Shown here piece by piece: positions 10,078 through 20,300 of a DNA stretch of 22,500 nt. The stretch spans positions 11,412,856 to 11,435,355 of the forward strand of contig NC_091582.1 in NCBI RefSeq assembly GCF_042767895.1. Direction: 5' to 3'. How positions within the stretch are numbered: position 1 is the first letter of the stretch; the number at the start of each line of letters is the position of its first letter. The position numbers and the translations under genes were made by a program. The notes below the pieces were generated by a model. That model had not been told where the DNA came from. It ran no database searches and worked only from the letters and a program-made list of their open reading frames with translations. This stretch comes from Penaeus vannamei. Taxonomy: Eukaryota; Arthropoda; Malacostraca; Decapoda; Penaeidae.

Positions 10078-10548
10078 TCACGTTTCTCCAGAAGTAAGAA
10101 GACTCAGAAAGATCCAAGAAGAGCCCCTGCCCTTATCTAAGATTATCGCCTGAATTACAAGAACTAATTCAATACCTCTATGGTAGGGAGGTTCTTCTTC
10201 CAGATCCAGGAATTTCTTGGGAACATATGAAGAAGTAGTGGAGAGCATCTTGATCTCGGGAGACACAAGTAGGCAAGCAATATTCATGCCCAGCCATCTT
10301 GAAGAATACAGTCTGTCTGTGAGAAGCTTTTAGGCTGTCTGATGCAAGCTTGGTTGAAGTTAGGCAGTAAAAAAGTTCAATCTTTCACAGCTAATCCTGT
10401 CAGTTAGGTACTGAAGTCGATCTTCAAGTACATAAACAATAGATGAAACTTTTTCTTGATTAGCTGAAATCCAATTGAGGAGCTTATAGTCTGCTTGCAG
10501 ATTTTGAAGCTTCTGTGTGGCTAAACTGACCAATTTATATATCTTGGT
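10078..10548 (-). pseudogene. Degraded coding-like fragments of unknown origin
   Basis: On the minus strand, a 62-codon open stretch runs from 10548 to a stop at 10362-10360. It has a helical, coiled-coil-like composition (QKLQNLQADYKLLNWISANQ). After several stops, a 69-codon frame (10287-10078) follows, and an overlapping alternative frame also reads like protein. The amino-acid mix is unlike that of random AT-rich intron. The stops and frame changes suggest an old, decayed insertion such as a retroelement or a gene copy. No family could be recognised, and chance cannot be excluded. Confidence 0.3.
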
Positions 10549-11257
10549 TTAATAAATTTAAATTCCCTATCAAAGCATAAAATGAGAGTAGGTATCATAG
10601 GAAGCAAATTCTTGATGTCAGAAGTTGTAAGGCAAAAATGTATTTGATCTTTACATTACAGATTTCAGTATGAATTCATATAAGGAAATGTTTATCATCT
10701 GTCAGATAGTCCTAATGTGAATAAGTTTTGTTTGAATAATTTTTACAGAGTTCCAGTAATATTAGAAGTTGCAGTGAAATAAAGGAAACTGGGGAAAGAA
10801 TAATGAATGATAGGGAGTCCTTCGTATTACTAGTTTAATATTTTATGATAAAGCTTGAAAAATGAAGTGTTAAAAGATCTGTATGATTGTGCATATTGAA
10901 GTTATATTCACCAGACTAGAAATCACTAAAAAGAGAAAATATATGAGTTGCAGAAAATTACAGAGTGAAGTATTTTTCACAAGAAATATCAGTGTATTAC
11001 TTACATGTCTGGAGGTGGAAGAATTATAATAGTTATAGCATCAAAAATTAAGAAAAATGAATATGACTGGAAAAATTACTACAGAAGGATAGAAATCCTT
11101 AAAGAGTAATCAGTAGTTAAAATGCCACAATAGAATTTTTACCTAGTTTATCAAAATGTTTTTATCATGTATAAAAGTTGAAAAAAGAAAGAAGTGCTTT
11201 ATAATGATATCTCATTCTATTTTTTGAAAACATTTATTTGAAGTATCAAGAAAATTC

Positions 11258-11438
11258 AAGACATTCAAGGATTCCATGAACATTATCACTACATTAGATG
11301 CACAACAGGACAGTGTAAGGAAACTTTTCTCAATGCTGCAAAGAGAAGTGAACAGTTAAGTTGGCAGCCATGCTCTACTTTGCCAACGTGATGAATGCTG
11401 TCAAGGAATGCCAGAAAAACAACTATGTGGATTTGTGA
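11258..11438 (+). pseudogene. Degraded coding-like fragment with a frame change
   Basis: A plus-strand frame from 11258 reads a protein-like segment (DAQQDSVRKLFSMLQREV) up to a TAA at 11357. An overlapping frame from about 11355 reads on as protein-like sequence to a TGA at 11436-11438. This looks like one decayed coding region with a small indel. It could belong with the minus-strand fragments about 700 bp upstream if the insertion was rearranged. The family is not identified. Confidence 0.3.
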
Positions 11439-12780
11439 AATTAAACATCATTCAATAGTGCAGAAATAATTGAAAATGATGATAAAATAATGATAAACAA
11501 GTAAAGAAGAAATCCTTACAGCTGTTTAGAACTGACAAACATTTCATTTACTCTTACTGGTTTAAACAAAACTCCTAGGAGTATTTCACAAACTTCCAAA
11601 CTAATAGGAACCTTTCTTATCTGCTTTTAGTCAAACTTCTACACCATTTCATGAACTCATCTTGTTTACTATATGTAGGTACATAGTATAATGCTTGATG
11701 GTTGATGGGCAACCTTTAGATACTTTTATCACATGGCTCATTGTTAACTCAGTATTAATATGACTTTTTTTTCCTGATATTTGGTGAGTATGGATGCTTA
11801 TTAGTATATGCTGCTCTGCGGCCGAGCAATTGTCCAGCTTTTGTCAGGGCACAAGGGACATCCTAGATGTTGGGACACAGACTCCTGAAATGATAAAGCA
11901 TCACCCATCGTCTGATTATTCACAATGACTTGAGATTCGTCACCCATTGCCAGTGGGTTAAAAATTACCTGTGGATTTACCTTGTTGATGTATATATGTT
12001 ATACACAGTTATCAAGTATACTATGCTTGGATTTTCATGTTGTAACTGTATGACTGAGTCCTTGTTTTAGTGTTGGTAGTGTACAGATTCAAAGATCTGA
12101 ATTCTTCTTTAAGGCTTTGGCCAATATATTTCTATTAGTTTAGTTTTCTACTAATATCATTTATAGATGTTAAAGCAACTTCATTATTTACATTGATTTG
12201 TCAAAGATGATATTCAACATAACCATTGGGTATTATGGACAATTTCAAAAGAGTATACATACTGTTAGTACTAATTCACAAATAATGGTAAATATTTATT
12301 AAGTGAAGCAGTTTCTTACTATATCTATCACAAGCAAGAATTACAAATACAGTCACTACAATAAAAAGATGACACAGAAAAAATGGTATGAAAACAGTAG
12401 GCAAACATATTTACATTTTTATTCATGACCTCATATCCAACTGCACAGGCTGTGTGCCTGGCAGTTCCTACCATTCCTGCATTTTGTTATATTAGCACCA
12501 AGCAATGAGTGCAACCTGAAATACTGTAGAGGTACATTTTTCATTTTTGTAGTTGCATAGCCTTTCAGATATGTGAAGGAAGTCTGTAAAAAAAACAAAA
12601 AAACTTGTATATCAAGTTAATAGTTATTCGAAAATTCTATTTTGGAGTAAATGAGGAATCCATATGTTCAAGTTCACTCTAAGTTCAACATTCAACAGAT
12701 GGATGAAGGAGATGGATTTTACCAATAATTATGCTGCTCAAGACTAAGGCACGGTATTTGATTTTTTTGTAATCAAAACA

Positions 12781-12892
12781 ATGGTAATGTGAGATGATAA
12801 GGTGCAGATGGTAATATGAAGTAAGATGGTAAGGAACAAGTATTTCCTCATGGTAATATGAAGTGAGAGTAAAAGGCACAAATATTTGCTCC
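12781..12892. repeat. Short imperfect tandem repeat (27-42 bp units)
   Basis: ATGGTAATRTGA starts at 12781, 12808 and 12850. The last two copies (about 42 bp) align along their length, from GATGGTAATATGAAGTAAG to the ATTTCCTC/ATTTGCTC ends. A minus-strand open frame across it simply repeats TSYYH and is not a gene. Confidence 0.6.
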
Positions 12893-12945
12893 AAACTGCT
12901 CAGCCCTGAAATTCACTGATAAGAGCATGTTCATTAATACGAAAT
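12848..12945. repeat. Dispersed repeat, copy 1 (intron)
   Basis: It matches 14973-15075 with scattered differences. Both read ATGGTAA, AARTGA, AAAAGGCACAAATATT, then GTCC/CTCC, RCTCARCCC, TTCA and a TGTTCATTA/TATTCATGC end. The copies lie in the intron and in the 3' region of the same gene. Limits are approximate and the family is unknown. Confidence 0.6.
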
Positions 12946-13375
12946 GAAGCAGAAGGATGATTGAGCAGCTTTCATTCCTGTGAAGCCTCTTTAGTCCATT
13001 TGAGAATGTTTTGTCTGTGATGAAATTGAGAATGGTGGTGTAGGAAGGTGTGACCACTGAAAGTTAATAGCTGATGTATTTAGCATGGTCTGAAGTTTGC
13101 GAGAGTCCCATAACTTTTTGTGTCATTTTTTATGTGGTGACTGTGATATCCTCTAGTCTTTGATTTAACTATTTTTATTTTTTTACAAAATCTCTGATGT
13201 TGATGGCTTTTAGGAATAAGTGGTTTGACTTACTTACAAGTTTTTGTCAAAGACAAAACAAACTGGTATGAGGTTACAGGTTATATGCCATTTTCAAATC
13301 AGATATCTTATTAATTGTAGTTTTTGAGGAGCACTGCTCTGGGTTTTTTATAATTCATATTTATGTTCTTTGCAG

Positions 13376-13979
13376 GAATAACATCAGAAATTTTTTGGAT
13401 TACCTTATGGAGAATACAATGGCTGTTGGACCAGAAGTAAATGGGGATTACTACAATCAAGAGGGCAATGAGGAAGAGGAACAGGAAGAGGAAGATGAAG
13501 ACGAGGAAGAGGAAGAAGAGGAGGAGGAAGATAATGATGATGCAGTTGACATGCCTGTAGAACTAGAGCTAAATGAAGAGGAGGAGGAAGAGGAGGAGGA
13601 TGACATTGCTAGTGCCACCAACCCAGCATTTTCACTTAGCAACATTCAGGCACTGTTTGGTCAGATTGATGAGGATCCAGTGAGTGAAAGTGACGATACC
13701 AGTGATGGTGTTGGTGCCAGCCCAATGCTAACATTTGGAAATTTCCTTGCAATGATAGGTCAGCGAGCAGAAAGTGACAACAATCAGGAAGATGAGGAAG
13801 AGGAGGAGGAAGAGGAAGAGGAGCGATGGCATTCAGCAAGTGATGAATTTCACACACATGTCTGGGGAGAGGATGATAGTGGACAAATGCCCAGCAGAAG
13901 TGAAGTGGAAGAACAGGACTCTGATCCTTTCATTTCTGATTGGCAGTTTGTCACCCCAGAGAGTTTTCTTGAAGAGTGA
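13376..13979 (+). CDS. Terminal coding exon of the unidentified acidic protein
   Basis: Acceptor TTCTTTGCAG ends at 13375. The first base G completes the Arg codon begun in the previous exon, and the frame then runs to TGA at 13977-13979. It begins with a hydrophobic stretch (RNNIRNFLDYLMENTMAV), followed by three glutamate-rich blocks separated by serine- and asparagine-containing segments. The last acidic region ends in DPFISDWQFVTPESFLEE. The low-complexity Glu/Asp tracts point to a disordered region rather than an enzyme domain. The tail contains an acid-preceded W-x-x-V that resembles an ATG8-interacting (LIR) motif; this is inference. The protein's N-terminus lies outside the window. 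Splice phase and codon quality make this exon secure, but the family is not recognised. Confidence 0.88.
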
Positions 13980-14367
13980 TATATTTTGTTTTGTGCTTGG
14001 TTGTTAAAAATATCTGATGCTGTACAGTGATTGCTCTCAGTGACAAGCTTATGAAGTGGAACACAATATCAATAGCGTAAATAGTCTAAGTATATGAGAA
14101 GTTTTCTATCTGCATTAATTTATTATGCAGTGGAGACATATGATGATTGAATATGCCATTTTCAATGAGATTTTGATGACCTTTACATGAAGAATTCATT
14201 TTGAAGTGGTTGTGGACAAACAATATGTAAAGTGTGGTGTGATGATTTTTTAAACAATTTATATCTAGCAGAATTAGAAAAAAAACTACTTACAAATTCT
14301 CTGTTGTGGGTTTGATCATTTCAAAATGTTCTCTTCTCTTATAAACAGTCAACATAGATATTTAACA

Positions 14368-14378
14368 AATAAAATAAA
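14368..14378 (+). promoter_or_regulatory. Candidate proximal poly(A) signals (two overlapping AATAAA)
   Basis: AATAAA at 14368-14373 and again at 14373-14378, about 390 bases after the stop codon. Use of this site would give a short 3' UTR. Confidence 0.4.
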
Positions 14379-14972
14379 AGCAAACACTTGAAAAGATATG
14401 TTGAAATTTAGCAGAGATGTGACTGTTAAAAGTGAACTGAATAAGTAACTAAGGTGTGAACTGTTGAATATATTTTCAAAGGACTGGAAATACTGAGGTA
14501 ATGGTAATATTTTTTTCCCCAAGCAATGGGGCACATGTCAGACGTAGATAAGAACATGTTTTCTTTATATACTGTATAAATGAATCAATGCTTCTTCAAT
14601 TATAGTTCCAGAACTTATTTGTGTGGATGTGATTGCTGTTTTAAGCAATGGAAACTATTATTAGACAACCCTAATTATCAGTTGATGTAGAAATATTATT
14701 AGGAGCTGATGGAAAATTTAGGTGTTCCATGTTTTTGTCTGCTTTCTATGAGTGAAATTTTGAAATATTAAGCAAGATCCATAATTATAATTTTCACGTG
14801 CTGTTTTCTTGCTATAGTGTCCTCCCAGGACAGAGGCACAATACCATAGCTTTCTCATAAAATGTATTCAGCACAATTGTATCTGTGATGAACATTTAAT
14901 ACAATTTTTTGTAAGAATAGTGCCACAGAAATGATAAACATATTTCAGCTTTTCTGTGGTCAAGACTCAAAA

Positions 14973-15075
14973 TGGTAAAGTGAAATGAAAAGGCACAAAT
15001 ATTCAGTCCAAAATGCTCAACCCCAAGACTTCAGTGATATACTGACAAATATAATATTCATGCACCATTTCATAT
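14973..15075. repeat. Dispersed repeat, copy 2 (3' region)
   Basis: The diverged partner of 12848-12945 in the same orientation, anchored by the shared AAAAGGCACAAATATT and the following GTCCAAAATGCTCAACCCC block. Confidence 0.6.
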
Positions 15076-15210
15076 TAGCTAATAGTGAGAAAATGTCCAA
15101 CAGAATCACCAATTTTTTAATATTTGTTATTATTTAGGTGTTATTTCTGCTCTTTGTTATGGGGTGGTCATAAAATGTTTATCATTATATTATATTTTTT
15201 GTTATTGCCT

Positions 15211-15280
15211 AATATACACACATATATATACAGTATATATATAATTCTTTTATCTTTGGAGATATATATATATATATATT
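15211..15280. repeat. (TA)n-rich tract
   Basis: Two blocks of alternating TA (CATATATATACAGTATATAT and GATATATATATATATATATT) are separated by about 20 bases. Confidence 0.85.
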
Positions 15281-15654
15281 AAGTTGCATGGGAACACCCT
15301 AATTATTAATTACTTTTGTTTAAAACCATATGAAGAATTTTAAAGTTCTAATACATTGCTGTTCCTTTATCTTATAACCTGTCATCCATTTAGAAAAGAT
15401 TGTTAGGTATACAACAAGTGTAAGTGCATTGCCAGTACATGCTAGTGTGCACACATGTATACATATATGCCTAATCTTCATTCCCTTCACTGTGGTTACC
15501 CAAGTGTTCTTCCTCTTCAGTACCTCTGCTCAAATTGATATTTCATTCCAATATTTTTGTCAAATTTTCTTTTAGGTGTGATCATTTTACAGTTTATTAC
15601 ATTCCCCTTTCCTTTGGAGTATGGTTGCCAGTGTTGTTTTTTGTTATTTTTTGT

Positions 15655-15735
15655 ATTATTTTAATTATAATTAATATTGTAATTATTATCACGATAATTA
15701 TCATTTTTATTATTATCACTATCATCATCATCATA
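15655..15735. repeat. Degenerate ATT/ATC trinucleotide tract
   Basis: A run of ATT, AAT and ATC triplets ending in ATCATCATCATCAT. The plus-strand open frame across it is poly-isoleucine low complexity, not a gene. Confidence 0.85.
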
Positions 15736-16431
15736 GAAGGTTTTGCTTTGCAACCTTATTTTGAATGGTAAAATATAATGATAACATCAAGATTAAGCAG
15801 CAATGGTGCCTTTAAATTGTGAATGTATGACAAACATAAACAGTCTTTTTGATTTATTTTACTGCAATTTTTTTTTTATGACTCATGTCTTTAATATAAT
15901 GTCTTTCTCATTTTCTGTATCATTACCTTTGATATAGGCTTTTTTTTCTTTCTTTCTTGGGTGAAAATCTTCCCAAATTCACTGGCTGTAAGGATAAAAT
16001 ATCACAATATGTCAAACCTTTACTAAAGTAACTGGATTTTAGGACAGATTTCTGGAACACAGTTTGTGGTTCTTCATTTAGTCGAAAGTTACCATTTATT
16101 ACTCAAATTTTTTTGTTATTCAAACTGTAAGCCAGATCTGAAGCTTATATTTTATTTTCTGGATTGAAGGATATAATTTAATCTAAATAGGTTCATAATT
16201 TGTGCATGTTAGTACTACATTAAGTCCAAATTCAGATGATAAACAGTCATCTTTATACACATGAAAACTTACTCCTTTATATGTCAATATAAACTTTCCC
16301 TTTATATGTCATTATATATCCATTACTGATGTATCGACCATTGAACTGCAGAACTTCACTTCAGTTTTTCTTCAAATATGGATATTAGGGGCTGAAATAT
16401 ATACAGCATGTTATATAACTATCAACTAATT

Positions 16432-16441
16432 AATAAATAAA
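16432..16441 (+). promoter_or_regulatory. Candidate distal poly(A) signals (two overlapping AATAAA)
   Basis: AATAAATAAA followed by a GTGTGG downstream element, which is a good match to a cleavage and polyadenylation site. It lies just before the opposite gene's own signal on the minus strand. Confidence 0.5.
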
Positions 16442-16532
16442 GTGTGGCGACTGGCAAACAAAGCTGTGAATGGCTCAATGCATCAATTACTTGGTTTTAT
16501 AAAAATAACTGACACAAAATTTTTTCAAAGAT

Positions 16533-16538
16533 TTTATT
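16533..16538 (-). promoter_or_regulatory. NDUFAF4: Poly(A) signal of NDUFAF4
   Basis: AATAAA on the minus strand (TTTATT on plus), about 600 bases after the stop codon. I found no other minus-strand AATAAA between 16533 and the stop. It implies a 3' UTR of about 600 nt that includes the TTAA-flanked element at 16818-17012. Confidence 0.6.
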
Positions 16539-16817
16539 ATAAACTTTATATATACAGGCATAGAGATAATAATTCAAATAAGACTGAAATTTGTCACACA
16601 AAATTTTGAGACAGATATTAACTTGAATCTCTGTTTAGATAAATATGTCAAGAGAGTTATCAGGGTATTTCAAATGGTAACCTATGAGAATTATATACAA
16701 ACAGTAGCTTACAAAACTTGATAATTAAAATGGCCATGAACAATAAAAGAAAATGCTATAGAATAAGAAAATAAAAAAGATTATAGTACCTGAATCCCTT
16801 AACTCTCTTTTCAGAGT

Positions 16818-17012
16818 TTAACCCCATCATGATGGGGCCAGAATTTTCTGTGACAATTATTACGCAACAGTCTAACTTTTCTAGAAAGGTGTGTGCTGTG
16901 TACAGTACAGCCGGCCTACCTGCTCACTCACTAGAGTGAGTCATGACATGTATACATGTCATACATCAGTATGTCATGACAGCTATAGCCATACCCGTCA
17001 GTAAGGGGTTAA
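16818..17012. mobile_element. piggyBac-type MITE candidate, 195 bp, TTAA-flanked
   Basis: The left end reads TTAA-CCCCATCATGATGGGG and the right end, read inward on the minus strand, TTAA-CCCCTTACTGACGGGT. After TTAA the two termini agree at 11 of 16 positions. TTAA duplication and C-rich termini are the hallmarks of piggyBac-superfamily elements. There is no transposase, so the element would be non-autonomous. The inside is rich in perfect palindromes: 16822-16837, 16926-16941 and 16943-16962, with a further inverted pair at 16940-16949/16971-16980. It lies in the 3' UTR of NDUFAF4. A chance TTAA pair around an unrelated hairpin sequence is the alternative. Confidence 0.55.
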
Positions 17013-17142
17013 TAAAATCCTGCCATTATGTATACTTGGATCCCTGCAAACTTTCTTATCATCAGGCCACATAAAGGCCTACTTGACAACCACAAAGGAT
17101 ATATTTTCATACTGCAACTACAATTTTATATTTTATGGACTA

Positions 17143-17315
17143 TCAACTTGCCTTTTCATCTTTCTCAGCTGCATTACTGGAACTAGCAGGCAGTTGTTTA
17201 ATAGAATGTGGTGCAATTAAGGGAGTAGATCTTAAAACCTCTGGAGTAATTCTCTTCTTTTTGGCATCATCCGGAACTATCAAAACAAATGTGCGGAAGT
17301 GCCTAAGTACCTTCT
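17143..17315 (-). CDS. NDUFAF4: NDUFAF4 coding exon 5 and stop
   Basis: Residues 158-214, acceptor TTTTTCCTGTCACAG ending at 17316, stop TGA at 17145-17143. The first codon (Glu) joins one base from exon 4. It begins with the conserved hydrophobic strand (HFRTFVLIVP) and ends with a Lys/Ser/Ala-rich tail of about 35 residues beyond the human end. Confidence 0.88.
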
Positions 17316-20300
17316 CTGTGACAGGAAAAAGAGACATATTTGAGTTATATGTAACTTCAAAACAAAATCTAACACTTAAAACTAAAAATTATATACAAGA
17401 CTCTATCCTCATAAAAGATATTCTGGACTACACTAGTATCCATATGTAGTCTAAGGTACTCTTACCCTATATGAAATTCCATGATCTAGGAAAGGTTTTA
17501 GAACTTTGTTTCATCTGCACCAATATGCTAATCCACACAGTATTTTCAAATATTTGACATAAAACTTTTGTAATTTTCATATCTGCCAATAAAGCAAATA
17601 GTCATGCTGATGACAAATGTACATCAACCTAATCCTAGTTATTCTCTTTCAGAGACTATGCAGACTACTTTACTCAACTACTGTATAACAAAAATAGATC
17701 TGTAACCTTCCCTTTCCACAGACAACATTATACTATGTATCTCTGTTATCAAAGTCTTCTTGTTATACAAATTATTTACTTATTGAATGACCAACTAACA
17801 ATCATTCACAAGCAATTGTTTTTCCAGAACCACCCCAAAACTGCTGGTGGTTGAAAATCCTTAAAGTTCCCCTGTGGGTACTATTGGTGGAAAAAAAATT
17901 CTTTGTTATTTCTTAATGTTCTGAAGGCAAAATTTCATCCAAATTTATAACTGCATTTTTGTCTGTGTAAGCCAGGAAAATGAGGAGACTGAATAAAGAT
18001 TATTACCATCCCTTCCTCTACCTTCCTCAAAAGTTATGTCTTGTCTCATTGCACCTTAATCTCAAAATGTAGCTGTTGGTCAAGTGAATAAAGGGTGAAA
18101 TCACTAAAAGAGCACCATGTAATCTTATAAATGCCTGCTCAGGTACAGACTGCCTATACTTTGGCCAACTTGTTAATTTATGCAGTCTGGGTACAATGGT
18201 TTAAGAATCTATGATCACTATCTGCAATACAAGTGGAACTGCTCATTATGATATAAACACATTTTTATAGAAAATATTCAGAATAAATGCAAGGGTGACA
18301 ATAATTTACAGCATACATTAACCTTTATTTGGAGGAAGGAATTGCCTTACCTGTCAGTCCTTCATCTAATTTATATTCATAAGCAATTTTCTTTGCTGTC
18401 CATTGCTCAGGATCTTGCTGGTGCATTCCTATTGCATGTAGTGCATTTCTGAGAGTTATCTTCCCATATGGCACTGCCTAAAAATTAAATATTCTCCATT
18501 TTACAAAGGCATCAAATTAATATTTATAAATTAATGTAGGAAGCATTACCTCTCAACCCCATTCATAAAAGTTCATGCTGATTATCAATTAACAATTAAA
18601 CCAAAAAAGGAAGGAAGAGAGGGGGAAAAATAATATGAAGACTTCTGTATAGGAATTAACCAAAATCTATATGAAGCCTCAACTTTAACTTTTCATTTTT
18701 TGGAAAAAGTCCATCAAGAACAAGTCGTTCACATTTTCAGAGCAGACTCACTTTTGATGACTGATTCCTTCATTTAAGACTGTAATTTCACTAATAAACA
18801 TTCAATATTCAATTATATGGCAGATTATCTCTAACAACAAATTTAATAAAATTTATACTCTTAAAGGCAATGTCCAATAATAATGTAGATTTCACAATCA
18901 ATGTTTTGGACAAGTAGTAAAACAATTACTTACTTTTGGTTCATAAAAGCCATACTCAGGGTCTGCTACAAATGAACGATCTGACGGTAGTGATCGTTCT
19001 GGGTTGTCAGGGATTTCCTTTGTAAGCTAGAGGCAATGAAAAGTTGGTTAAATAAAGGTACTATCTCCAAAAACAACATTGGGAACTTCAAAGACCAGAA
19101 AAAGCTTCATGTAATTATTTTTATTAATCAGTTTAAAATAAATTAAGATTCATTCTAACTGAAATTAATAAGCTTTCCAAGGCTGAAAGAAACCGATTTA
19201 TCATTACAATTGAAAAGGTAATGATTATGCGACACTCCCCCATACATAACAGATATGGAAGTTGTAATACTATGATGTATGTTTCTTATGATGAATGAAA
19301 CAATACACTAACCCAATACATGATAAACTATGAAACAATGACTTTCATTTATACCTTTCATTCTCATTTTTCCCCAAATAAAGAAGTTGATTCAAAAAGA
19401 AATATGCTCAACTGGACCTTGAATAAGAAAAGTCAGACTCCTCAAACAGCAATAGATGTGCAATACAAATTAAATTTAATAGTCCATTCTAGGTATATCT
19501 GGAGATTTACGCATATTATATGGTTTTACAATGGTTAACACTGATTTGCTTATAATAGTTAAGAGTAGCTGCTGTGTCTGTAAATGATGAATCAGCTAAG
19601 CAAAAAAAAAAATCGCTCCCCTATTTCCACTCTTTGTTTATCTATTTGTTTCACCTTTTATTCATGAATAACTTAAAAGGACGAGAAAAGTATGTATGTA
19701 TTTATGTACACATACAAATGTATTTAAGCATGTGAATGTAAATATATATTTTTACTCTTATCTCTCTTTCTTTTCTTTTACTTTGGGTAAATAAGCAAAC
19801 TATGACTGCAGATTGCTCAAAAACAGAAATATATACAAATAAATGAGTTAAAAGAGAAAATTAAATATACTGTACATCTTTTTTGAGTGGACTCAACTTG
19901 GAAAGATTGCTAATCTCTCTCTTCTATATGAAAAAAATAAAAACATTAAAGGCTTGTTTTTTTTTCCCTTCTTTCAAATATTATCAAATATCTTAGTGTT
20001 TCAGTTACCTTTGTATGTACAATACTCACCATTGGATCCTCTGAAGTGACATAGATCTGCTTCAGTCTATTCAGCAAGATATCATCTTTCTTCTCAAGAC
20101 TCTTCTTCACCTCCTCAGGCTGATCTAGCATGTGTCAATTAAACAGACTTAAAATTACCTTATAACTTTATATATAAACGGCAGGCAATTATGATGCTAT
20201 CCAAGGACATGACAAAATTATGGGTTTAAAAATACTGTTTCAAAATTAATTATTTACTTTTTGAACCACATCCATACATGTCGCTAAAATAATCATCCCT

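Larger units (their letters stand above)
9634..13375 (+). other. Intron of the acidic-protein gene, 3.7 kb
   Basis: GTGAGC donor and TTCTTTGCAG acceptor, phase 2. The intron is AT-rich and lacks any obvious further exon. Listed separately are coding-like decayed fragments at 10078-10548 (minus) and 11258-11438 (plus), a small tandem repeat at 12781-12892 and one copy of a dispersed repeat at 12848-12945. Elsewhere I see nothing supportable. Confidence 0.8.
13980..16450 (+). other. 3' UTR and downstream region of the acidic-protein gene
   Basis: AT-rich sequence without a convincing ORF follows the stop codon at 13979. It holds two candidate poly(A) sites (14368-14378 and 16432-16441), a dispersed repeat, a TA-rich tract and an ATT/ATC tract. 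Whether it is one 2.45-kb UTR or a short UTR plus intergenic DNA cannot be told from sequence. Confidence 0.5.

Noticed and set aside
11810..11961. Possible second TTAA-type transposon end (minus-strand TTAA-CCCACTGGCAATGGGTG) near a GC-richer patch
   Set aside because: Only one plausible terminus was found. The upstream TTAA candidates are not followed by matching C-rich sequence, so no element could be bounded.
13457..13857. Minus-strand poly-Ser and Pro/Leu ORFs opposite the acidic exon
   Set aside because: Shadows of the GAG/GAA-rich coding exon on the plus strand, whose splice phase and stop codon are consistent.
17135..17449. A 104-codon plus-strand ORF across NDUFAF4 exon 5
   Set aside because: Antisense shadow of a well-supported coding exon that runs on into the intron.
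19320..19538. A 72-codon plus-strand ORF in an NDUFAF4 intron
   Set aside because: No motif, no splice context and AT-rich chance composition.
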